A DNA stretch of 64,000 bases from NCBI RefSeq assembly GCF_004015185.1, contig NZ_CP025746.1:1054001-1118000 (forward strand), read 5' to 3'. The notes under the pieces are model-generated. The model was given only the letters and a program-made list of their open reading frames with translations, was not told where the DNA came from and ran no database searches. Positions within the stretch are counted from its first letter, which is position 1; every line of letters begins with the position of its first letter. The stretch is from Clostridium manihotivorum. Lineage in GTDB: Bacteria > Bacillota > Clostridia > Clostridiales > Clostridiaceae. Shown here one piece after another: positions 28,227 through 36,719 of the stretch. Made by a program: the position numbers and the translations under genes.

Positions 28227-29913
28227 TTTTTTTGTCCTTCTTTCCTTTTTTCTTCCACAAAAAAGAGGCTGGATTTTGTCTTCGTTTATTCAAAGCATTT
28301 AGAAAATCAGGCCGCATGCTTTCTAGTTCCATTGGTTTTCTTACAAGGAGACTGGAGAAGTCTTTAGTTGTAGGAGCAATTGGAGAAAGGAACGGAACTC
28401 CAAAGGATTTCATGCTGCAAGCTAAAGCACCAATAACTACTATACCTTGTGTTATACCTAAAAAACCAAGCAAAGAAGCTAATAGTATAAAAAGGAATCT
28501 TAACATTCTAAGCCCTAAGGCAATAGAGTAGTTAGGGATAGCAAAGCTTCCGAGACCTGTTATTGCAACTACGATTATTAGTATTGGGCTTACAAGCTTT
28601 GCGGCTACTGCAGCCTGCCCTAAGATAAGTGCACCTACTATTCCAAGAGTTTGACCTATTACTCCTGGAACACGTATTCCTCCCTCACGTATAAGCTCAA
28701 AGGAGAACTCAAGCATAAGTATTTCCATAACTGTTGGAAAGGGGACTTCTTCTTTTGCTGATGACATTGCTATTAATAATTCTGTTGGTATGGCTTCATG
28801 ATGGAACAGTGATATTGCTATGTATAAAGCTGGAGCTAATACTGTAACTGCCATGCCTAGAATTCTTACAATCCTTAAAAAGGCGCCATACTGCCAGCGC
28901 AGGGTTTTATCTTCTTCTGCATGGATGAAATCAAATAAAGTAACAGGCGCAATGCATATGAAAGGTGAGCCTTCAGTTATGATAGCAATTCTTCCTTCGC
29001 TTAAATATCTAGCAGTTCTGTCAGGTCTTTCTGTGTGCAAGACCTGAGGGAATATTGAATAGTTATGGTCTTCTATGTATTGACTAAGCATACCTCCGCC
29101 TGAAATAAAATCAGTATCTATACTGGTTAATCTTCTTTTGGCTTCATTAACTAAGTCAGGATTTACAATTCCATCAATATACATCAAGGTGCAGAAAGCT
29201 TGGTTAGTCCTACTTATTTTAAGCAATTCAGCCTTTAATTTTTGGTTTTTTACAATTCTTCTTATTAATGAAGTGTTGGTCCTCATATTTTCAGTAAAGC
29301 CTTCTTGCGACCCAAGGATTACACCTTCAGCAGTAGGTTTTTCAACACTTCTTTTCTCAAAGCCCTTTGAATCTATGATGATACATTGGTTAGAGCCTTC
29401 TATAAATAGTGCTGAGTTTCCAATCAATATTTGAATTAATATATCGCTAAAATCAGTAAATTTAGATACTTCATTTGCTGTAATTATGTTACTTAAGATA
29501 TAGTCATAAATTTCTAAGGAATTTGCATTAGCAAAATATTCATTAAAGCTAGTTGTTTTCATAAGTGGACGTATTATAAAGTCACTTATAAATATCTTAT
29601 CCACCATTCCGTCAATATAGATGATAAAGGCATCTATCTTTTGAGCAATCTTAAAGTTTCTGATTTTAATATCATTATTATTGGCAAAATCGAACTCAGT
29701 CTTAATTCTATCCAAATTTGCAGCTAGCTTTGGTGAAACTAGTGTATTAGAGGCTCGCTCTGAATTTGGTACAGTATTATCTTTATTTGTATTAGAAACA
29801 TCTGCATTATTGCTATTGCTATCTTTTTGTTCGTTTTCTAGAAGTTCAAAATTGTAATTTTCATTAGGTTTATAAGCGAATATATTCTTGATAATATCTC
29901 TAATCATTGGCAA
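28219..29913 (-). CDS. gerA: Spore germination protein, GerA family
   Basis: 564 residues: long hydrophilic N-terminal domain (residues ~1-330, with FIIYIDGMVDKIFISDFIIRP and GSQEGFTENMRTN), five membrane helices (about 340-500, containing ELIREGGIRVPGVIGQTLGI, strongly conserved) and a basic tail. First gene of gerA-gerB-gerC-small protein. Start ATG behind AAGGAAG; a sigma-G-like promoter is 25 bases upstream. Germinant specificity cannot be inferred. Confidence 0.93.
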   Translation of the reverse strand: MPMIRDIIKNIFAYKPNENYNFELLENEQKDSNSNNADVSNTNKDNTVPNSERASNTLVSPKLAANLDRIKTEFDFANNNDIKIRNFKIAQKIDAFIIYIDGMVDKIFISDFIIRPLMKTTSFNEYFANANSLEIYDYILSNIITANEVSKFTDFSDILIQILIGNSALFIEGSNQCIIIDSKGFEKRSVEKPTAEGVILGSQEGFTENMRTNTSLIRRIVKNQKLKAELLKISRTNQAFCTLMYIDGIVNPDLVNEAKRRLTSIDTDFISGGGMLSQYIEDHNYSIFPQVLHTERPDRTARYLSEGRIAIITEGSPFICIAPVTLFDFIHAEEDKTLRWQYGAFLRIVRILGMAVTVLAPALYIAISLFHHEAIPTELLIAMSSAKEEVPFPTVMEILMLEFSFELIREGGIRVPGVIGQTLGIVGALILGQAAVAAKLVSPILIIVVAITGLGSFAIPNYSIALGLRMLRFLFILLASLLGFLGITQGIVVIGALACSMKSFGVPFLSPIAPTTKDFSSLLVRKPMELESMRPDFLNALNKRRQNPASFLWKKKGKKDKKND

Positions 29914-29937
29914 TCTTCCTTGCTGATTATTTTATTT

Positions 29938-29966
29938 TAGTATTACACATATGATGAGCATTATTC
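29938..29966 (-). promoter_or_regulatory. Sigma-G-like promoter of the ger operon
   Basis: On the minus strand GAATA (29966-29962), 17 bases, AATACTA (29944-29938). One mismatch from the sigma-G pattern GNATR-N17/18-CANNMTA, correctly placed for forespore expression of germinant receptors. Confidence 0.65.
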
Positions 29967-29981
29967 ATATCTTAAAAAATA

Positions 29982-30105
29982 GACTCAGTTAAAGTAATGT
30001 GTTGAATTTAAGAGACTGATCATCCGATGCTTTAATTCTAATAGCTCACTCATATAACACCTATTGCATGGCCGATTAATTTCAACAATACTAATATATA
30101 TAGCC
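29982..30105 (-). repeat. Repeat family A, full-length degenerate copy
   Basis: 124 bases, from GACTCAGTTAAAGTAATG to ACTAATATATATAGCC. Contains CATCCGATGCTTTAATTC and TAGCTCACTCATATAACACC matching the inner hairpin. It ends 16 bases before the ger promoter. Confidence 0.75.
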
Positions 30106-30202
30106 CAAGATTATAGGGTAGTTTTAGAGGCCTATAGGTATACCCCCGTATAATATTTGTAATTTATTAGAATTAAGAAAAAATTTTATATGGGTGTATT
30201 AC

Positions 30203-30304
30203 AGGTATCTAACTTCAACTATTAATTTATATATGCCAGATAATCACCAGAAGCCTGGATTATAGAACATGTATAAATTAAGTTTTCATAAAGGATAGCT
30301 ATAG
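30203..30304. repeat. Repeat family C, copy 2
   Basis: Matches 6674-6774 along about 100 bases, same orientation. Sits 290 bases before gpmA, upstream of its Fur-boxed promoter. Confidence 0.75.
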
Positions 30305-30369
30305 ACTATTTATTGTACAAAAATTTACAAAATATTTGTTTTTACTATGGAATTTATTTCAATAAGGTG

Positions 30370-30402
30370 TATAATATAACTAAGAAGTGATAATGATTAT
30401 CA
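30370..30402 (+). promoter_or_regulatory. -10 element and perfect Fur box upstream of gpmA
   Basis: TATAAT at 30370-30375 is followed by TGATAATGATTATCA (30388-30402), an exact 7-1-7 Fur box. The box would cover the transcription start. The -35 region is weak. The leader to gpmA is about 135 bases with no other recognised element. Confidence 0.75.
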
Positions 30403-30522
30403 ATTGCTTAAATTAAGTTTATAGTGAATTGTTAAAAATATAAGTAATTGAGTATTTTAAAGAATTATATATATAGGAAATAACAATAATATTACATATA
30501 ACATATTGAAAGGAGCAGAACA

Positions 30523-31287
30523 ATGAAAAGATTAGTTTTAATTAGACACGGCGAAAGCCTTTGGAACTTAGAGAATAAATTTACTGGGTGGACAGATGTA
30601 GATTTGTCAGAAAATGGACTTATTGAGGCAAGAAAAGCAGGTAAGATATTGAAGGAGAATGGATTTACTTTTGATGTTGCATATACATCAGTACTAAAAA
30701 GAGCTATAAGAACCTTGTGGATAATCCTTCATGAGATGGACCTTATGTGGATACCAATTCATAATTCTTGGAAGCTAAACGAAAGACACTATGGAGCCTT
30801 GCAAGGGCTAAATAAGCAGGAAACAGCTGAAAAGTATGGAGAAGATCAAGTTCATAAGTGGAGAAGATTTGTAGACGTAAGACCACCTGAATTAAGTAAG
30901 GACGATCCAAGATATCCAGGACACGAGATAAAATATAAGGGTTTAAGTGAGGAAGAATTGCCACTTACAGAGAACTTATCAGATACAGAAAAGAGAGTAC
31001 TACAGGACTGGTTCCAAGAAATAGTACCTGCTTTAAAGGAAGATAAGAAGGTAATAATAGCTGCTCATGGTAATACTTTAAGAGCTTTGGTAAGATACTT
31101 GGATAATATCTCTAGTGATGGTATAGCAAGTCTTAATATACCAACTGGCACACCTTTAGTATATGAATTGGATGATGACTTAAAGCCAATAAGACATTAC
31201 TATCTAGACTTAGATGGAAAACTTCCAGAAGTAGCTATCCCAAAGGATATTAATGAAAGTAATAAGGCTATAGATAAGGAAAAGTAA
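30523..31287 (+). CDS. gpmA: 2,3-bisphosphoglycerate-dependent phosphoglycerate mutase
   Basis: Glycolytic interconversion of 3- and 2-phosphoglycerate. 254 residues, histidine phosphatase fold: phospho-His in [10 protein letters not shown] (residue 9), [12 protein letters not shown], and the second catalytic His in [22 protein letters not shown]. The perfect Fur box upstream predicts induction under iron starvation. Many clostridia have the unrelated Mn-dependent mutase as their main enzyme, so this one could be an iron-responsive second enzyme; that is inference. Confidence 0.93.
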   Translation: MKRLVLIRHGESLWNLENKFTGWTDVDLSENGLIEARKAGKILKENGFTFDVAYTSVLKRAIRTLWIILHEMDLMWIPIHNSWKLNERHYGALQGLNKQETAEKYGEDQVHKWRRFVDVRPPELSKDDPRYPGHEIKYKGLSEEELPLTENLSDTEKRVLQDWFQEIVPALKEDKKVIIAAHGNTLRALVRYLDNISSDGIASLNIPTGTPLVYELDDDLKPIRHYYLDLDGKLPEVAIPKDINESNKAIDKEK

Positions 31288-31301
31288 AGGAAGATGGGCA
31301 A

Positions 31302-31332
31302 AAAATCACTGAAGTAGCTTCAGTGATTTTTT
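31302..31332 (+). terminator. Terminator of gpmA
   Basis: AAAATCACTGAAG pairs with CTTCAGTGATTTT across a 3-base loop and is followed by T residues. Confidence 0.88.
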
Positions 31333-31393
31333 ACTGTTAAGTGAAGCATAAAATTTTTGTGTCGCTTCATCGACTTTTTTATTCCTTATAAAC

Positions 31394-31750
31394 CTATATA
31401 ACAGTTGTATAGTCAGTAATTCCTAATCTATTACCAAAAGGATCTTCGAATTCTACTGCCATCCCAGTTTTTATCTTGAAGGGCTTGGTTAAAAAGTTTA
31501 CGCCCTTAAGCATTAGTTTGTTATATGTCTCATCCACATTGTCTACTACAAACCAGGTTGTTGGTTTTATGTTCTTAAAGATATTTTTATCTTTTAGGAT
31601 TATAGCAGGTTCTTGGTCACCTACCTTAAAAGCAACCATTCCTTGACTAGAAAAATCAAACTTCAAGGATAATCCCAAGGTATTCATATAATAATCTTTA
31701 GCATAATTTATATCATCTATTGGCAAGAAAAAGTTGTCATAATCTTTCAT
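31394..31750 (-). CDS. VOC (glyoxalase/bleomycin-resistance) superfamily protein
   Basis: 118 residues forming two beta-alpha-beta-beta-beta units: NFFLPIDDINYAKDYYMNTLG at the start and VEFEDPFGNRLGITD at the end, the standard VOC ending with a metal-ligand Glu (FEDP). Possible dioxygenase, isomerase or antibiotic-binding protein; the substrate is unknown. Third gene of a TetR/zinc-ribbon/VOC unit. Confidence 0.8.
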   Translation of the reverse strand: MKDYDNFFLPIDDINYAKDYYMNTLGLSLKFDFSSQGMVAFKVGDQEPAIILKDKNIFKNIKPTTWFVVDNVDETYNKLMLKGVNFLTKPFKIKTGMAVEFEDPFGNRLGITDYTTVI

Positions 31751-31800
31751 AAAGAGCCCCCTAATAAATTTATAGCTTTATTAATTTAAATGGTACATTT

Positions 31801-32040
31801 TTAGCAACTTTGCCATGCAGGAAGTTTCTCCATCATGGATTTGGCAGCACTATTGGCAGCATCTTGAGATAGCCCCTGGGTTCTGATTACGAAATTTGTT
31901 AGTGACTCTAATTTCTCTTCATAAGACTGCATTGAGCCGTCAGGTTTAGCACAGTGTTTGCAATAATTCTTAGTCTCATCCCCATTTGGAAAGTCGGAAG
32001 TTTTCTCCATTGGCATACCACAAGCAATACATTTTTTCAT
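31801..32040 (-). CDS. Putative zinc-ribbon protein
   Basis: 79 residues with two CxxC pairs, CIACGMP at residues 4-7 and YCKHC near 29, enough to bind one zinc ion. The C-terminal half (SYEEKLESLTNFVIRTQGLS) is helical, as in the small PF12674-like zinc-ribbon family. RBS AGGAGG. Lies between the TetR and VOC genes and is probably cotranscribed with both. Function unknown. Confidence 0.75.
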   Translation of the reverse strand: MKKCIACGMPMEKTSDFPNGDETKNYCKHCAKPDGSMQSYEEKLESLTNFVIRTQGLSQDAANSAAKSMMEKLPAWQSC

Positions 32041-32062
32041 TTTAATAAATACCTCCTAAGAT

Positions 32063-32650
32063 TTAAATTGTTATTAATTTTATATAATGATTTAATAATT
32101 GAGTCCCATAGGTTTTTAACACAGATTGGTCTGATGAAAATAGATCGCTGTTTGTTAGATAGTAGTGAATTAATCCTATCCAGGTATTATATAGAAGATG
32201 GATAGGAATAGGGCGAAGAGTTCCTTCTGAAATCTCTTTTTCAGCAGCTAGGCTTATATGGTGAGAAATCATTGAGTTAATAGCTATATAAGTATTTCTG
32301 GCCTCAACTGGGAGCCTTCTTCTTTCAAGTATTAGTTTTTCGTAGAAATCTTCAAATTCTGATAAAGCATCTAAATGAGCTTGGAGCACCTGTTCTAAGT
32401 TTTTATTCTCATCAACTAGCTCATGTAGTCTAGCTGCAATTTTAGTACCAACAGTATTTATTACTTCTATTATTAAGGCCTCTTGAGTAGGAAAGTGAGA
32501 GAACACAGTTCCATGAGATACCTTAGCAGCATTGGCTATGTCTATGGTCTTAGTTGATAATATGCCATTGTTACTGAATTTTTCTGCAGCTATTTCTATT
32601 AGCTTATTTCTAGTCTCTCTTTTTTGAATTTGTCTTTTATTTTCTGACAT
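32063..32650 (-). CDS. TetR-family regulator
   Basis: 195 residues; N-terminal HTH (about 10-56) reads FSNNGILSTKTIDIANAAK then VSHGTVFSHFPTQEAL. The C-terminal domain contains a helix bundle typical of the family. First gene of the operon with the zinc-ribbon and VOC genes; two palindromes before its start are probable binding sites. Ligand unknown. Confidence 0.88.
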   Translation of the reverse strand: MSENKRQIQKRETRNKLIEIAAEKFSNNGILSTKTIDIANAAKVSHGTVFSHFPTQEALIIEVINTVGTKIAARLHELVDENKNLEQVLQAHLDALSEFEDFYEKLILERRRLPVEARNTYIAINSMISHHISLAAEKEISEGTLRPIPIHLLYNTWIGLIHYYLTNSDLFSSDQSVLKTYGTQLLNHYIKLITI

Positions 32651-32669
32651 TTAAAAACCTTCCTTTAAA

Positions 32670-32700
32670 TGAGTTAAAACTCATTGAGTTATGACTCAAT
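32670..32700 (-). promoter_or_regulatory. Double palindrome operator of the TetR operon
   Basis: TGAGTTAAAACTCA (32670-32683) followed directly by ATTGAGTTATGACTCAAT (32683-32700). The shared half-site TGAGTT/AACTCA or GACTCA occurs four times, fitting two repressor dimers. Confidence 0.72.
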
Positions 32701-32761
32701 TATAATGTTGCTGTATTATATTGTCAATAAGTTTTTTGATAAAATATATTTATTATTCTCA

Positions 32762-32790
32762 TTGACACCATATAGAAAATATTATATAAA
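32762..32790 (+). promoter_or_regulatory. Promoter of the SAM-riboswitch operon
   Basis: TTGACA (32762-32767), 17-base spacer, TATAAA (32785-32790), with the riboswitch starting about 20 bases downstream. Confidence 0.78.
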
Positions 32791-32811
32791 TAAGATAATA
32801 ATTTAATAAGG

Positions 32812-32949
32812 TCTTATTAAGAGTGGTGGAGGGACTGGCCCTGTGAAGCCCGGCAACCAGTATGTTGCATACATGGTGCTAAATCCTGCAGCAATGCTGA
32901 AAGATAAGAAAACATCTATCTAAATCTCTTTCAGTAAAGAGATTTTTTT
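32812..32949 (+). ncRNA. SAM-I (S-box) riboswitch with terminator
   Basis: Conserved S-box core: AAGAGTGGTGGAGGGACTGG, CCCTGTGAAGCCCGGCAACC, GGTGCTAAATCCTGCAGCA and GAAAGATAAGA. P1 pairs TCTTAT (32812-32817) with ATAAGA (32904-32909). The expression platform is a terminator, AAATCTCTTT / AAAGAGATTT plus T-run at 32922-32949. High SAM should stop transcription of the two genes downstream. Confidence 0.95.
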
Positions 32950-33132
32950 GCTATATAATAGAAAGATGTTATCTAAGGCTAGTTATATAAAGGTCTTAGA
33001 CCAGTTTGTTAAGGTATGCTGTAAATATAGAGAATACTTTTTAACTCTTAACGATAAAGTTATTTTAACGAATTAAATTTTCAATACTTGATATTTATAA
33101 ACAGTCAGAAAGAAAGGATTGGGGAGTTTTTT

Positions 33133-33975
33133 ATGTCTGATGTTAATAAAAAAAGTAATAGTTTTAAGCAAGAGCTTATAAGCAAAGCTAAAGAGATGGG
33201 GGCAAATATAATAGGGTTTACACCAGTGGAGAGATGGGAACAGTTTAAGGATACCTCACAAGAGTACTTTCCACAGAATATATGGCCTGAAACCAGGACT
33301 GTAATTGTTTTGGGTATACAAATATTTTTACCAATGCTAGAAACAACACCTTCCATTGTTTATTCTGAGCTGTACAATACAACTAATAGAGTTCTGGATG
33401 AAACAGCGTACAAGCTTGCTAATTATCTAAATACCTTAGGCCATAGAGCTTTCTTTTTTCCTAGGGACGGGTATGGAGATATTTCAATTCTTGTAAAGAA
33501 ACCAGCAGCAGCTTTTTCACATGTTATAGCAGGTAAGTATGCAGGACTTGGGACAATTGGTTATAACCATACTTTGATTACTAAGGAGTTTGGACCAAGA
33601 GTCAGATTGGTTTCTATTCTTACTGATGCTGAGATTGAGCCAGATGAACTAATTGAGGGAGAGCTCTGCATTAAATGTGAGATGTGTAAAAAATGTTGTC
33701 CTGCAGGAGTCTATACTACCAAGGAGACCTTGATAGCAGACATGGATAAAGTAAAATGTGCAGAATACCATGCCAATCTTAAAGAGGCTTATGCTTTCCC
33801 TTGTGGAGTGTGTATCAAGGTATGTCCAATAGGCCAAGATAGAAAGATATATGGTAACAATGCTAAGAAGTATTTAAATGAAAGAGAAGCCTTGGCCACT
33901 GGTGTAGGAATTGAGGAATATGCAGGCTGGATTCATACAAGAAACCATGGCTCAAAGGTTATTATAAAAGATTAG
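33133..33975 (+). CDS. QueG-like 4Fe-4S protein under SAM-riboswitch control
   Basis: 280 residues. Start put at ATG 33133 (GGGGAG six bases upstream) rather than TTG 33088. The N-terminal ~185 residues resemble the epoxyqueuosine-reductase/reductive-dehalogenase-type domain (KAKEMGANIIGFTPVERW); the C-terminal part has two cysteine clusters, CIKCEMCKKCCPAGVY and CGVCIKVCPIG, consistent with two 4Fe-4S centres. Too short for true QueG, which is usually over 300 residues. As first gene after the SAM riboswitch it is probably part of methionine or sulfur metabolism; the reaction is unknown. Confidence 0.78.
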   Translation: MSDVNKKSNSFKQELISKAKEMGANIIGFTPVERWEQFKDTSQEYFPQNIWPETRTVIVLGIQIFLPMLETTPSIVYSELYNTTNRVLDETAYKLANYLNTLGHRAFFFPRDGYGDISILVKKPAAAFSHVIAGKYAGLGTIGYNHTLITKEFGPRVRLVSILTDAEIEPDELIEGELCIKCEMCKKCCPAGVYTTKETLIADMDKVKCAEYHANLKEAYAFPCGVCIKVCPIGQDRKIYGNNAKKYLNEREALATGVGIEEYAGWIHTRNHGSKVIIKD

Positions 33976-34066
33976 ATATATTTATGAGGATTTATTTAGT
34001 AGGCTTAATTTCAGCATAAAAATTCAATTTTGTATAAACTTTAAAATTATAATTGGGGGATTTATT

Positions 34067-35248
34067 ATGAAAGATAAAAATTTTAGTACAAAACTTACTC
34101 ATCTAGGAGAGAAGAGTCCAAAATCAGTTTCAAGAGCAAAGACTATTCCTATATCAATGACCTCAGTTTTTGTGTTTGATGACGTTGAGACTCTTGATAA
34201 GGTTTATGAAAGTGAAGAAGAGGGCTATGTATATTCAAGAAATGGTAATCCAGGGCATGATGCTTTAGAGGAAATAATTGCTGGAATTGATGAAGGGGAA
34301 GAAGCTCAAGTATTCTCTTCAGGAATGGGAGCAATTGCTATGTCTATAGTTGCAAATGTAAAAGCTGGCGATCATATAATAGCTGCTAGTGTACTCTATG
34401 GAGGTAGTTATACCTTTCTTAAGGAGGAGCTTTCAAAGTTCAATGTTGAAGTAACTTTTGTAGATGTAGTAAATGAGAGCATAGAACAATATTTTAAACC
34501 AAACACAAAAGTGGTTTATGTAGAAACTATATCTAATCCTTTAATGGAAGTTATAGATATAAAGGCTATAGCAGAATTATCTCACAAAAATAATGCTAAG
34601 CTTATTGTAGATAACACCTTTGCAACAGCTGTAATATGCCAGCCTCTAAAGCTTGGAGCAGATGTTGTAGTATATAGCGCTACTAAATACTTATGTGGGC
34701 ATAGTGATGTTACTGGCGGTATAGTTGTGGCTGATAAGGAAAATATAAAGAAGATAAGAAATACTGGAGCTTTATACGGACCAATGATGAGTCCTTTCGA
34801 TGCATGGCTTTTAATAAGAAGCTTAAGAACCTTGGAGCTTAGAGTAAAGAAGCATTCCGAAAATGCATTAAAGCTGGCAGAATACTTAGATAAGCATGAA
34901 AAGATTAAGAGTGTTTATTACCCAGGACTTAAAAACTCACCTTATTTTGACACAGCAAAAGAACTGTTCAATGGGGATGATTTTGGAGGTATGCTTAGTA
35001 TAGATGTAGTAGATGGAGAAAGAGGTGCTTATGAATTAATAAGAAATCTTGAAAACATAAAGTTTGTTCCAAGTCTTGCAGGGGTTACTACCTCAGTGTC
35101 ATACCCAGTTAAGACTTCTCATAGAGCACTTACAGATGAAGAACTTAAAAAGGCCAATATATCCAAAGGACTTATAAGAGTTTCTGTAGGGCTTGAAGAT
35201 ATAGATGATATAATAGCTGAGTTTGATAAAGCTTTAGCAAAGCTATAG
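34067..35248 (+). CDS. PLP-dependent trans-sulfuration enzyme (methionine gamma-lyase / cystathionine enzyme)
   Basis: 393 residues of the Cys/Met metabolism family. The PLP lysine lies in YSATKYLCGHSDVTGG (about residue 208), with SSGMGAIAMS and SLGGVTT-like SLAGVTTSVSYP. Sequence alone does not separate methionine gamma-lyase, cystathionine gamma-synthase and beta-lyase; the overall look fits the gamma-lyase/beta-lyase group. It is 91 bases downstream of the Fe-S gene, within SAM-riboswitch control, and has its own terminator. Confidence 0.88.
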   Translation: MKDKNFSTKLTHLGEKSPKSVSRAKTIPISMTSVFVFDDVETLDKVYESEEEGYVYSRNGNPGHDALEEIIAGIDEGEEAQVFSSGMGAIAMSIVANVKAGDHIIAASVLYGGSYTFLKEELSKFNVEVTFVDVVNESIEQYFKPNTKVVYVETISNPLMEVIDIKAIAELSHKNNAKLIVDNTFATAVICQPLKLGADVVVYSATKYLCGHSDVTGGIVVADKENIKKIRNTGALYGPMMSPFDAWLLIRSLRTLELRVKKHSENALKLAEYLDKHEKIKSVYYPGLKNSPYFDTAKELFNGDDFGGMLSIDVVDGERGAYELIRNLENIKFVPSLAGVTTSVSYPVKTSHRALTDEELKKANISKGLIRVSVGLEDIDDIIAEFDKALAKL

Positions 35249-35262
35249 AAGCTAAAAAGTAG

Positions 35263-35320
35263 AATTACACCACCTAGTTTTAGGGTAATAACCTTAGCTA
35301 AGTGGTGTAATTTTATTTTT
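35263..35320 (+). terminator. Terminator of the SAM-riboswitch operon
   Basis: AATTACACCAC (35263-35273) pairs with GTGGTGTAATT (35302-35312), with an inner AGG/CCT stem, then TTATTTTT. Confidence 0.85.
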
Positions 35321-35321
35321 A

Positions 35322-35453
35322 GGCTCTGTTAAAGTACCGTGTTTAAATTAAGTGGTCAGTCATCCGATGCTTAAATGAGCTTGAGCTAATAGCTCGCTCA
35401 TATAGCATCTCCTTCTTGACCACTTAATTTAAACAATATTATTAAACATAGCC
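35322..35453 (-). repeat. Repeat family A, best-preserved full copy
   Basis: 132 bases from GGCTCTGTTAAAGTACCGTG to ATTATTAAACATAGCC. Ends are inverted (GGCTCTGTT / AACATAGCC). Inside, AAATTAAGTGGTCA pairs with TGACCACTTAATTT, GATGCT with AGCATC and GAGCT with AGCTC, so the whole element folds into one long hairpin. On the minus strand AAGGAG precedes an ATG at 35401 opening a 13-codon ORF, MSELLAQAHLSIG. Confidence 0.88.
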
Positions 35454-35547
35454 TATTTTTAAAATGATATTTACATATCGTTTAGAATATATAAATGCCA
35501 AATTAAAAAATATACGGTGGTGAAGTATAGGATTTAATAAAAGTGCA

Positions 35548-36165
35548 TTAGTTCATCTTTAACTTTTTTACTAGAGAATAAGCTAATTCATTAACTAATA
35601 ATAAAATACCATATCCAAGTAAGCTTCCTAAAAAGCTGCAGCATATAGATACTATACTATATGTAATAGGTATTGAAATTATTTTAGATAAGCTAAAAAA
35701 AATAACTAATGCTAAATCTATATATGATGTTAAAAATAAAACTCTTAGTATTGAGGTTACTTTTGAAGATAGAAAGGACATCCAATAACCTAAAGGCACA
35801 AACAATGTAATAGATGCTATCCCCATTAATGCTAGAGAACTGCTTTTTTGAAGATCAATACCAGGCATAGGTGTTCTATTTCCTAAAAAGAATATTATAA
35901 GCAATAACATGATTCCTATAACAAAAGATGATTTGTTTCTATAGCTGAATAAGGAATTTTTCATTGAAGCTTTTAAATTATTTATTTCTCCAAAGCTTTC
36001 AATAGCTTTCTCTATTGCGTCAGTTTCAGAAAAACCTTCAGAGATGTATTGAACTTTTAACATCATCAGATGGTCCATAAGTTCATCTGTTAGTTCAGAT
36101 TTTTGTTTTTTAGTAGCCTTTAGGTCAGATACTATGGATTTAATGTACTGGTCAAATGGTCCCAT
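35548..36165 (-). CDS. Membrane protein with N-terminal permease-prefix-like domain
   Basis: 205 residues from ATG 36165 (GGGAGGG upstream). Residues 1-75 are the helical region found before some transporter or stress proteins paired with PadR regulators: FDQYIKSIVSDLKATKKQKS, then FGEINNLKASM. Four membrane helices follow. It overlaps the PadR gene by 34 bases, the usual arrangement for a PadR-controlled membrane protein. Role unknown, possibly envelope stress. Confidence 0.72.
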   Translation of the reverse strand: MGPFDQYIKSIVSDLKATKKQKSELTDELMDHLMMLKVQYISEGFSETDAIEKAIESFGEINNLKASMKNSLFSYRNKSSFVIGIMLLLIIFFLGNRTPMPGIDLQKSSSLALMGIASITLFVPLGYWMSFLSSKVTSILRVLFLTSYIDLALVIFFSLSKIISIPITYSIVSICCSFLGSLLGYGILLLVNELAYSLVKKLKMN

Positions 36166-36488
36166 GAAAATCCCTCCCTGCAATTGTTAATAAGTTTATT
36201 TAGAACATCCCACTCATTAAGTTTTTGAGACAATACCTTTCTGCCATTGGCGGTGATACTGTAATATTTACGTCTACCCCCAGTTTCTGAATCACCCCAA
36301 TAAGAGTTTATTAAGTCCTTCTTTTCTAATCGCTGAAGTGCAGGGTATAAGGTACCCTCGCCAATAATATAGATTTCATCACTTTTTTCTTTTAACCTTT
36401 TGGCAATCTCGTAGCCGTAAAGATCTTCCTTTTCAATAAGAGATAATAGAAGTATTTCTATACTTCCTCTCATAAGCTCCTTATCCAT
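36132..36488 (-). CDS. PadR-family transcriptional regulator
   Basis: 118 residues, start at ATG 36488 because AAAGGAG lies seven bases upstream. Typical winged HTH: LLLSLIEKEDLYGYEIAKRL and IGEGTLYPALQRLEKKDLI, then SETGGRRKYYSITANGRK. An inverted repeat near the start is a probable autoregulatory operator. Co-translated with the membrane protein after it. Confidence 0.92.
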   Translation of the reverse strand: MDKELMRGSIEILLLSLIEKEDLYGYEIAKRLKEKSDEIYIIGEGTLYPALQRLEKKDLINSYWGDSETGGRRKYYSITANGRKVLSQKLNEWDVLNKLINNCREGFSWDHLTSTLNP

Positions 36489-36515
36489 AAATATACTCCT
36501 TTCCATTTATTTATA

Positions 36516-36551
36516 ACCATTGTATTACTAAATACATCGCAATACAATGGT
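36516..36551 (-). promoter_or_regulatory. PadR operator
   Basis: ACCATTGTATT (36516-36526) and AATACAATGGT (36541-36551) are perfect inverted arms 14 bases apart, just upstream of the PadR gene start. ATAC/GTAT-containing repeats of this kind are typical PadR sites. Confidence 0.72.
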
Positions 36552-36643
36552 ATTTGCGAAAAATATTGCTCATATGATAAAAAAAGTAATTTATAGGTTC
36601 TATATAACAAAAGTATGTAATTACTGACAAGCTTCGACTTTTA

Positions 36644-36696
36644 TTGACATGAAGATGGTGAGAACTTATAATTATATCAAGCGAGTACTTACTCGC
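36644..36696 (+). promoter_or_regulatory. Consensus promoter with TetR-type operator
   Basis: TTGACA (36644-36649), 17 bases, TATAAT (36667-36672): a perfect consensus promoter. GCGAGTACTTACTCGC (36681-36696), inverted with a 2-base centre, covers the start site and precedes the TetR gene by 23 bases. Confidence 0.85.
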
Positions 36697-36719
36697 CTTC
36701 GAACGGAGGAAAGTTAATT

